From Silene latifolia (lineage: Eukaryota; Streptophyta; Magnoliopsida; Caryophyllales; Caryophyllaceae): a stretch of 64,000 nt of DNA. This document shows, piece by piece, positions 56,580 to 64,000 of this stretch. A program made the position numbers and the translations under genes. The number at the start of each line of letters is the position of its first letter. Positions within the stretch are counted from its first letter, which is position 1. The notes under the pieces are model-generated. The model worked only from the letters and a program-made list of their open reading frames with translations, was not told where the DNA came from and did no database searches. The DNA lies in the NCBI RefSeq assembly GCF_048544455.1, contig NC_133537.1, positions 148,220,058 to 148,284,057 on the forward strand, in the 5' to 3' direction.

Positions 56580-58175
56580 TCACTCCTCCTGCTGCTGCTC
56601 AACCATCACCTCATCACCACCACCACCTCCAGAAGTACCCGCTCCCGATGACCCAATCCCCGCATCTACTCCTGCTCCGGCTCCCGAACTCACGTACCAT
56701 GGGGTCAAGCCACCGTAGGCAAAGGACTGAGGTGTCCCCCACGTCGACTGATCCACCCCGTAGGAGTGGAAAACCCCTGTGTAGTCCCCAACTCCACTCC
56801 ACCAAACCGGATGCGGTCCCTCGGTCCATATCCCTTGAGTGTACGCCATCTCGTGCATGTTCCTGAGTATCAAAGTAGATGACACTCTCTCCGCCAAGTA
56901 GCTGGATCGCGTCTCCGGGGTGTCGAGGTAAGGGTAGCACGGAAAAGGATGCTGCTGCTGTGGTGCTACCGGTCGTGGCCTAGTCTCCGAGGTCCTCTCC
57001 CTCACTCGACGGGGTCCTCTCCCCAACCTAGGTCTCTCCACCACCACAACCGCCGCATTCTCGCCCTTCTTCGGCTCTGGCATCACCTCGAGAATCGTGT
57101 CGTCGATGAGGTAGGTCTGTAGCTGGCGGGGTCTATCAACATCCTCCTCCTCCTCCTCCTCCTCCTCATCATCATTATCATCAGAGTCCACAGTCACTAC
57201 CGCCGGCTCTAAGGGCTCCGTCGGTGGGAGGTGCTCAGGAGCTGGAATCTTCATCCAACTCATGCCCCATACCCTCCAAGCTAGGCTACCGTCAGCCAAA
57301 GTCCTCAACCATTTCAGGTCGAGATAGTAGTCACGGTCCATAGTGGGCACTGGGGTAGCTAGAGGCACGTACTCCGAAGAAGCCTCAAAAGAGGTTAGCT
57401 TTTCAGCTAACCGAGTGGCGATAGCGCCACAACTCAAGTACCGGGAAGAGGCAGTAGCCATCAAGGCAAGGGCAGCACAAACCATGGAAGGAGCATTAAA
57501 GACCACTTTCCTGGCCCGCTCTGGGTTGAGGTACGACATCAGAAGCAACACCTCATGATTGTTCAATTTACTGATATCCGGTCTATCATAAAGGAGGTTC
57601 GAAAGAGAACGGAGAAAGACCCTCAAGGTAACATGCTGAACGTCATTAATTAACATGTTACTTGAGGTAGGAGCAGGCTTTCCAGTCAGACAAGGCATTA
57701 GGCGGCAGACACCGCACTCAGCAGGAATATCACTGATAGAATCCTTGGGAGGCTTGGCCAACCCAAGGTGAGACGCAACCAGATCCATAGTCAACAGAAA
57801 ACTGGTGTTCATCAACCTAAACTCAACGGTCTGGGCAGCTGGGTCATAGCTAAAGGAGCTCATAAACTCCAAGGTAAGAAAAGGATAAGAGTGTTTCCTC
57901 AGCCTATTCAAACCAATAAGGCCCAAAGTCTCAAATATGTGACGGACATCCGTCTCTATCTCCAAATCCTCCAACAAAGTAGTGTCTATACACCTCGTCG
58001 GTCTCATTTTGCGTTTTTGTAAAACTACAAAACGCTCTCTCTGTTTGAAATCGACAAAAACAACAGAAGGGTACTCCGGAACTGCGGGTACCACGGGTCC
58101 ACTCCCTTCCCCAATCTCAGGTTGAGTAACCCTCCCCCGTTTACTTTGACGGGTTCCTACGTTCGGTCTCGGCAT
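56580..58175 (-). CDS. Athila-type 3' ORF ('env-like'), intact
   Basis: The chosen start is ATG 58175 (MPRPNVGTRQSKRGR), because CAG stands right before it as at the other two copies; a longer frame could begin at 58232. The 531-residue protein has a basic N-terminus and the conserved family core: MRPTRCIDTTLLEDLEI, HSYPFLTLEFMSSFSYD, FRLMNTSFLLTMDLVASHLGL, GKPAPTSSNMLINDVQHVTL and NNHEVLLLMSYLNPERARK. It has an acidic run (DSDDNDDEEEEEEEEDVD) and a basic RPRLGRGPRRVRER stretch, and ends in a Gly-rich segment. It has no signal peptide, membrane segment or enzymatic motif. It is the only ORF in its element and the only undamaged copy of this family in the window. Function is unknown; nucleic-acid binding is inferred from composition. 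Confidence 0.82.
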   Translation of the reverse strand: MPRPNVGTRQSKRGRVTQPEIGEGSGPVVPAVPEYPSVVFVDFKQRERFVVLQKRKMRPTRCIDTTLLEDLEIETDVRHIFETLGLIGLNRLRKHSYPFLTLEFMSSFSYDPAAQTVEFRLMNTSFLLTMDLVASHLGLAKPPKDSISDIPAECGVCRLMPCLTGKPAPTSSNMLINDVQHVTLRVFLRSLSNLLYDRPDISKLNNHEVLLLMSYLNPERARKVVFNAPSMVCAALALMATASSRYLSCGAIATRLAEKLTSFEASSEYVPLATPVPTMDRDYYLDLKWLRTLADGSLAWRVWGMSWMKIPAPEHLPPTEPLEPAVVTVDSDDNDDEEEEEEEEDVDRPRQLQTYLIDDTILEVMPEPKKGENAAVVVVERPRLGRGPRRVRERTSETRPRPVAPQQQHPFPCYPYLDTPETRSSYLAERVSSTLILRNMHEMAYTQGIWTEGPHPVWWSGVGDYTGVFHSYGVDQSTWGTPQSFAYGGLTPWYVSSGAGAGVDAGIGSSGAGTSGGGGGDEVMVEQQQEE

Positions 58176-60435
58176 CTGTTTCAGCATATGACTTAAGCAA
58201 CTTGCATAAAACACGTAAAGCATATACTTCATGTAATTTGGACTTTACATACTCAGCTAGGTACACAAATTCACCAACAAGTTCGTCATGTGAAGCACAT
58301 AATTCATGCCATTAAACTTTGAATACTCAGCTAAGTACACACATTCACCAGCAGTTTCCCAAATTTGATATATAAACTCAGTTTACAGCTACTCATAAAC
58401 CACAATTGCGAAAAATTTATCATGGTGAATACACATGCTTAACAAATTCTAACATCCTAGCATGATTCTCATGTTACCCTATACACACACTTAACAACAT
58501 GTGAAGCATTTGACAAGCTCATGGAGAGGTAATTTAGAACATATTATCATCAACCTTCAATATTAGGAACAATAACTTAATTAAACTTTTCAGACGGTCT
58601 CTACAGCTGTAACAATTTTGACATATTCTTCATCAATCATCATCACTACTATCATATTGAAGTTCAACCTTTACTTAATCAGTCATATACAACACCAAAT
58701 TTCAGATATAGCAAACGAATTCCTACTTGAGGCACTTTTAAGACGGAGTTTTGAGGCAACTTTTTAAGGTGATAATCATCAAAATTCATTCTTCAACATG
58801 ATATGAAAATATATAGGACTCAATTCCATCATCTAATCATTGTAGAACAATCAAAATCACTTTCGATTTTTTGTAAACCCTAGAAATTTCGGTTTCAATT
58901 TTGCAATTTCTAGTCTAATTTACAGCACTTAATCACCAACAATCAAATAAAGAGGGCATGTGAATCATATTTCAACAATTAAAAGCAACAATCTATCCAT
59001 AAAAATCGAAAATTTCAGACTATATAATTATTCTAACACATCCAAATCAATAAATCATGTAAATTAGGAAGAAAAGCATACCTTGATTAAGTAGTAAAGT
59101 GAAGAAACGAAATCGAACCAAGAAAATAACCCCAAACTAACCACTACCAACACAAGAATATGAGAGATTATGAGGGTTTGAGAGCTTAGGTATCGAAATA
59201 TAGAAGAGGAATGAGAAGAAATAGAAAGAATAGGGGTTTTAAGAAACCCGTAGGATTCACTGTACAGTAACCTACTCGATCGAGTGCCTAGGGTACTCGA
59301 TCGAGTACCACCCTACTCGATCGAGTAGGTGCTATTTCGTCGAGTATCTGCAGAAATTTTTTCCACATCCCGACGTCATAGCTTCCTAACTAGATCGAGT
59401 GAGGTCTACTCGGTCTAGTAAGCACTCGCACTCGGTCAAGTATAGTTAAGCACTTGGTCATAAATACGAAGTAACTTGAATATTCCTGCAAAACAACATC
59501 ACGTGTCGATTCCAAACTAAGTTCGGAATTCGGCACTAATTATCACACTCGTTCACGTATTACAATCATTACTCACGCATAACGTATCGCCTCAACTAAT
59601 AAGGTGTATGTCACATTACGCTACACAAATTACCCAACTCGTTTTACCTGCTACCGAATCATTTATAAACATAATCACGCCATCATATTACACTTAAACT
59701 TACTTTACACATTACTACTAAACTCGTGTTCACTTCAACTTGAAGCGTATAATTAATATCAATTCATTCTTTCATATAACATATAATTTCATATCCTCAT
59801 AACAAATTAATCTATCATGTTCTACATTCAATCATAAGCAAATCATCTTACACAAATCAATTATTACGCAGCGGAAAAATTTCAACCAATAAACAAGGCA
59901 TAAACGCATTACTATATGCTATGTTTCAAATCATAACTCAACAATTCTATAACTATCATCATCGTACTCACGGTAGGGTTTATAAACTCGTACATGACTA
60001 CCGTCACCATCAACACACAACAAACACCAGCATGTTCATCCTTCTATTATAGCACACCCATTCACATTCCCATGCATTTCTATCGAATAGACTTTTGTCA
60101 CGTATCTCAAAATCATCATACAAGCTCACTAATCATGCCAAAACTTCACTAAGCACGGCCCACATACAGCTATCACATCCTTATTAACTCTAACCAAGAC
60201 TCAACTACAAGTAGCTCCGACACAATTATCATACACGTCACACATATACACACGGACTCCACATTCCCGTACCATGTGACTGGCTTAAGTATCATGGGGC
60301 CAAGATTTTGAAATGAGGGCGCCTACTCACCTAAAACCTAGCATCAGCTGGGGCTCCCATTACACATACACCAGGTTCATTTTATTAGACTCACTACGTT
60401 CATTATTTTTATTTGTTACAGGTTCCAAAATCGTC
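58176..60435 (-). other. Leader between PBS and env-like ORF
   Basis: About 2.2 kb of AT-rich DNA without a credible gene. It holds the array 59274-59345. In the ORF's direction it ends in CTGAAACAG directly before the start codon, an acceptor-like site, so the leader may be spliced. Confidence 0.45.
59274..59345. promoter_or_regulatory. Phased ACTCGATCGAGT array upstream of the env-like ORF
   Basis: Units start at 59274, 59295, 59315 and 59334 (spacing 21, 20, 19). The first three are perfect and the fourth degenerate (ATTTCGTCGAGT). Weaker TCGAGT and ACTCGGTC remnants continue to about 59455. It is about 1.1 kb upstream of the ORF on the minus strand. Confidence 0.82.
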
Positions 60436-60447
60436 GCTCTGATACCA
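60436..60447 (-). other. Primer binding site (initiator tRNA-Met)
   Basis: The reverse complement reads TGGTATCAGAGC, three bases from the LTR end at 60451. Confidence 0.9.
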
Positions 60448-60450
60448 CTT

Positions 60451-61722
60451 TGTAACACCCCCATATTCAGAGGAGCCTTTACTAGGCCTTCCTTAACATA
60501 TAAGGACGTTACCATCTCGGTTGCCCGAGGATAGTAATTATCAAATGTCGATAAGAGAACTATTATGTTATATTAAAAGTGATTTAAACCAACAAACGAT
60601 ATAAAGATAAAACTCAAAGCTACACTCTAAAGCTATCGAATCTCGTGATGACTCATCCCTGCCCGGACTCCAGCTATCAACAACATCAACACCTGCTAGA
60701 CCGACTGCTCACTATAAGGGATCACAGCAGACACATAACAAACAAACAACCACACAAGGTCAGTACTGAGATAAGATACGACAACAACAACATAGCTACC
60801 AACACGACACGACACTATCAATCTCACACACAATCACAATAATCCAAGCAACCTCTGTCACTGACTGTCCACTGGACCAGCCCTGCCAGTGGGGGACCGC
60901 AGCCGTTCCCACCTAAGCCCCGCTCATCATATCGAGCGATAACCCTGTCCATTAATGTGCACATCCCTCCTGTGGCGGGTTCTACAGGAGGCGAAACTAG
61001 GGCGTGAAGCCACTCCCGCGAGTGACCCCACTCAGCCGAGAATTCATCTCGAGAACTAGAGACAAACAATTACAATCACCGCCGTCACAATACAAATACG
61101 ATATTAAACAATCACAATACAACCACAACAACCGACACACTAGACTATCTACAGAAACTGAGTAGGCGAACCTACCTTTAAGCAACTGCAACCAATCCAT
61201 GCCGACATACAACATATCCAGCAATCAAGCAATGCCTATAACCACAATACAATCTTCTATTACTATCAAGTAAACCCTAACTGCAAAGATGAGGACACGG
61301 ATGATGATTATGACATACCTATAAGGAGAAACCCGACAAAAGACCGCTACTCGACTCAAGTGACGCTCTTCTAAGGTAAAAGGATCTTCAAAAGGCTTCC
61401 ATGGAGGTTTCATAGTGAAGGGAAGGGAAAGAGGCGACTGAAGGATAGGAGGAAAGTGGCGGAAATGATATGCGGATATAACAAAACGCGATTAAAAACC
61501 CTCGCTGAAAACTCGATACTCGATCGAGTACCCAACATACTCGATCGAGTGGCCCCCTACTCGATCGAGTAACCTAGCTACTCGATCGAGTAGCCTCTAC
61601 TCTATCGAGTACCACTCATAACTCGTAACCCAAGATAGTTTTGGCACACATTTCTAAGACTATTCCCGCTCCCAAGATCAGTTAACGCTGGTCAAAGGGT
61701 CTTTAAAAGGGCGGGTATTACA
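60451..61722 (-). repeat. 5' LTR of the minus-strand element (1272 bp)
   Basis: Direct repeat of 53852-55124, followed on its right by the target duplication ATTGT. Its array keeps four perfect units. Confidence 0.92.
61518..61610. promoter_or_regulatory. Phased ACTCGATCGAGT array (5' LTR)
   Basis: Starts 61518, 61539, 61559, 61580 and 61599, with the same spacing as 54920-55012. In the element's sense a TATA-like TTATATCC follows about 35 bp downstream (near 61475). Confidence 0.85.
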
Positions 61723-62802
61723 ATTGTTGTGTGTGAAAAAAAAATTCAAAAAAAAAAATTGAAAAATTTATAAAATACAAAAGCATGTTTTATTTATTCT
61801 GAGTAGAGTCTTGGTGAATTGTGTAGCAATGATGATAATTTGCTTTGTCTTTGCATTTGAGTCCCATTTAGTTGTCCATGTACATTGTTTTGACCTGTTA
61901 GCTAGGATGAACAAAGCTCTTTACTCAAGTCTTGACCGTCACAACATGCCTTATGCCGAGTAGATTTGACTTTATTTTGTTGGTAAACCACTTAAATTTC
62001 TGAGGTCTTTAGAGCTTCCTAGTCCAGAAACATCAATAAACTTGTCTCATTGTCAATTAGGCTTGAGTGTGGTTTCTCCTTGTGGAATATGTAATATCAA
62101 ACTGAATAAGTGTGACATTAGTTTCTTAGCTTTTGCGCGTTCATATGATTGAGTACATGAGGAAAGGCGGTTCTTATTGTTCAAATATGCCATACGTTAC
62201 CCAGTTTTTGTTAGCCCGTTTGAACCATGTAGCCATTTTATATCCTATTTCTTAGCTACATTCCAGAATTTGCCTACCTTTTTCGGGACAGTCGCAGTTG
62301 CTTGAGTCTTGATTGTTATAGCTGCTTTGGTTGGGTTGAGACTTTTATTGTCATGTGGGTAGTAGCTATCTTTTTGTAGCAATTGTGTGACCTCCTATGT
62401 TGAAAAAGAGAAATATTATGAAGCAATGAAAAAAAGAAAAAGAAAAGAAAGAAAAATTTCGAAAAAAAAAGCACAAAAGAAAAAGAAAAAGAAGAAGAAA
62501 AGAAAAAAAAAAGAACGAGAAAAAAAAAAATCGAAAATTCCGAAAGAAAAAAAAAAGAGAAAAGAAGTTGCTTCATCAGTTTTGTTAGGAGGTCATAAGT
62601 GGTAATTACTGGAGTCTAATGCACTTTTGGAGAGCCTTTTTATTCTCTCATATGTTGTCAAAGTTGAGATAATTTCTCTAGTTGGATGATTGTTCTATTT
62701 ATTATTAGTGTTCCGGGTGTAATTCCAGAGCAGTGTTGTTTACCACGCAAGCTTGGTGAATGGATGTCTTTCCTTGCCTTGACTCTTCCTCTCGGTCTCT
62801 CC
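61723..62802 (+). other. Continuation of the Athila 3' noncoding region
   Basis: Resumes after the nested element. It has the style of the 3' region at 16761-18711, including a strongly purine-rich, A-rich block (62403-62570). ORFs on both strands of that block are low-complexity artefacts. No gene is seen. Confidence 0.55.
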
Positions 62803-63964
62803 TGAAACGATGAACAAACTGAGGGCTCGGCTTTGCACCGAGCGTACTCACTCCGACGCTCAAGTCAGTGAACTTAAAGGGATTAAGTTATATGTTACTT
62901 GACAGAGTATATTGTAGAGATAAGAGAGTTTATACCAGATGAACAGTGAGTTTTAGGTTAGATTGTGGATCCTTTCCTCAATGAGGGTTGAGGAGTATTT
63001 ATAGACTTTCACCTTTTGTCACGTAGTGGCCAAGTGGCTAGCAGGTGGAAAGACTGATCTACCCTCGGCCGAGGGACCCATGGCAGGCCGGCGGGCCCTG
63101 TTGACTCCATGCCGAGGGGTCTTGGATATGAGTACGCGGATATGTGCCCCGGCTGGCTAGTTGTCCCGGTGAGACCCAAGAGACAGCCGACAGTCGCTGC
63201 GTCGGTTAGGCTGTCTAAGTCGTTGACTTGCTGTGGATATCTTTGACCTTGCTCAATATGTTGACTCGGTCAGCGGGTGCAGAATATGCCACATCAATTT
63301 GCCCCCAGCGTAGTCTATACCGTGGTATGGACCTTCGGTGAGTGTTGAGCGTATTCTGCGCAAGTTGAAATTTTCTGCCCCGGCTTCTTCTACCTCGACT
63401 TGGTTCTGCTTAGGCCGTACCGTATCATATCCCCCCTCCACATGGATGTGTAATGGACATCAGATGTGGAAAAGAAAGTGGCGCTGGCCGAGACCGAGGT
63501 TGTGAGTGCCGTGTGCTTTTGATTGCCCCCGGTAGTCTTTGCCAAGCTTGGTTGAATCAGCGGGCCGTTTGGCAAGTAGATACCAAGGGGCGTGTTGAAG
63601 AAGATACGTCGATTGGCATTCTGTCAAGGAGCGTGTTGAAGAAGTTTTGTCACTGTTTGTCGATTGACATTCCATGGCTGCATGCTTGACATGTGTCTCG
63701 TTGTTGATTGGTTGACGTTTCATGGGCTTTGCCCTGATTGGTCGGATTGAGTGGGCTTTGCCCTATAAATAGGAGAGGTAGCCCCTGAATTTGGCCTTCC
63801 AAATTCATTCTCTAAAAAAAAAAAAAAATTTTTCTTCTTCTCGCTTAGTTTTCTTTGACGAAACTTCTCTCTAGTCTTCGAAGCGTTACTCGGCGTAACA
63901 CTCTTCCCAAGGTAAACAAACAAATTTTTCAACTTTTAATTGTTTAAGTTTCTTTGTTGTGAAC
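62803..63964 (+). repeat. Unidentified LTR-like or promoter-like unit
   Basis: The character of the sequence changes at TGAAACGATGAAC (62803) to a more GC-balanced repeat-like DNA. It has a perfect palindrome CCCTCGGCCGAGGG at 63062-63075, TATAAATA at 63764 and a possible donor AAGGTAAAC near 63911. It could be the LTR and leader of another retrotransposon inserted in the Athila 3' region. No PBS or second LTR is in view, so this is tentative. Confidence 0.4.
63764..63771 (+). promoter_or_regulatory. TATA box of the right-edge unit
   Basis: TATAAATA in the context GCCCTATAAATAGGAG, about 200 bp before a start codon at 63965. Confidence 0.5.
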
Positions 63965-64000
63965 ATGTCTTCTGCTGATGCCGGACCTAGTAATCCTGCG
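63965..64000 (+). CDS. Possible start of an ORF running off the window
   Basis: An ATG at 63965 opens twelve codons (MSSADAGPSNPA) to the edge. It follows a promoter-like region and a possible intron. Too short to identify. Confidence 0.3.
   Translation, partial: MSSADAGPSNPA

Larger units (their letters stand above)
53852..61722 (-). mobile_element. Minus-strand LTR element with only an Athila-type ORF
   Basis: LTRs lie at 53852-55124 and 60451-61722. Perfect target duplications ATTGT are at 53847-53851 and 61723-61727. It is 7871 bp. On the minus strand the order is: LTR (60451-61722), PBS for initiator tRNA-Met, 2.2 kb leader with an array, one ORF (58175 to 56580), a 1.45 kb 3' region with a second array, hairpin and polypurine tract, and the second LTR. 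LTR ends (TGTAATA...GTGTTACA), PBS and PPT-hairpin look like a Tekay/Del chromovirus, but the sole ORF is of the Athila 3' ORF family. There is no gag or pol. The LTRs differ at about 30 sites by eye (roughly 2.5%), so this is older than the Athila insertion at 557. Confidence 0.88.
43386..64000 (+). mobile_element. Full-plan Athila element, right end outside the window, with nested insertions
   Basis: The order is 5' LTR, tRNA-Asp PBS, gag, protease, RT, RNase H, integrase, spacer with palindrome arrays, env-like ORF and A-rich 3' region. No 3' LTR matching 43386-44583 appears before the window ends; the 3' region is interrupted near 62803. Nested in it are a hAT-like MITE (51703-52157) and a minus-strand LTR element (53852-61722). 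From gag to integrase nearly everything is in one frame (about 45100-50340) with eight stop codons and almost no indels. The exact left edge, TGATGTATCAC at 43386, is inferred by analogy with the other Athila LTR. Confidence 0.82.

Noticed and set aside
62316-62605. Overlapping Lys-rich and Phe/Ser-rich ORFs
   Set aside because: Both come from one low-complexity purine-rich block in Athila 3' noncoding DNA.

Overview
This window is nuclear DNA of a flowering plant, probably a dicot of the Caryophyllales type (a guess from the style of the repeats; no marker here fixes the family). It has spliced genes with GT-AG introns, plant LTR retrotransposons and plant MITEs. One conventional host gene is present: POLA2, the B subunit of DNA polymerase alpha-primase, in 16 exons at 30435-37845. 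Almost everything else is transposable elements, many nested.

Layout. (1) 1-20689: a diverged chromovirus-type LTR (1-556 plus 20477-20689) is split by a 19.9 kb Athila-type Ty3/Gypsy element (557-20476, target duplication GTTGG). That element has gag and protease but no reverse transcriptase or integrase, and keeps the 3' Athila-type ('env-like') ORF. A Copia element (7064-15923, duplication TACAA) splits this ORF. (2) 20690-28566: a second Athila-type ORF fragment is split by a minus-strand Gypsy element (21445-26706). It is followed by the 3' end of a minus-strand Tekay/Del-like chromovirus: integrase C-terminus, chromodomain remnant, polypurine tract and partial LTR. (3) 28882-38527: a PIF/Harbinger MITE, the POLA2 promoter with CCAAT, E2F and telo-box motifs, and POLA2 itself. 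A 2.1 kb TIR element sits in intron 2 and a Stowaway MITE in intron 15. (4) 38528-43355: a Mutator-like element with about 120 bp TIRs, a MURA-type transposase and a convergent GRF zinc-finger/membrane gene. (5) 43386 to beyond 64000: a full-plan Athila element (gag-PR-RT-RH-IN, then env-like ORF) with many stop codons. It is invaded by a 455 bp hAT-like MITE, by a 7.9 kb minus-strand LTR element (53852-61722, duplication ATTGT) whose only ORF is Athila-type, and by an unidentified unit from about 62803 that leaves the window.

The most unusual signal is a shared architecture of phased palindrome arrays. At least four LTR families carry clusters of 10-14 bp palindromes built on a CGNNCG core. 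Starts are spaced about 20-21 bp apart, close to two helical turns. The arms differ by family: ACT...AGT, CT...AG, AATC...GATT/AAGA...TCTT, and ACTCGGTCGAGT-like. Arrays occur in LTRs upstream of TATA-like boxes, and again upstream of the env-like ORF in all three Athila-type ORF carriers that can be examined. Two of these carriers have lost pol but kept the ORF and the arrays. My working hypothesis, not shown by sequence alone, is a family-specific binding-site and protein system, comparable in logic to the anti-silencing VANC proteins and their motifs in VANDAL transposons.

Boundaries given with target duplications are read directly from the bases. Clade names rest on recognised motifs, not on a search. 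LTR divergences are counted by eye. Scattered frameshifts in the elements could partly be assembly indels.
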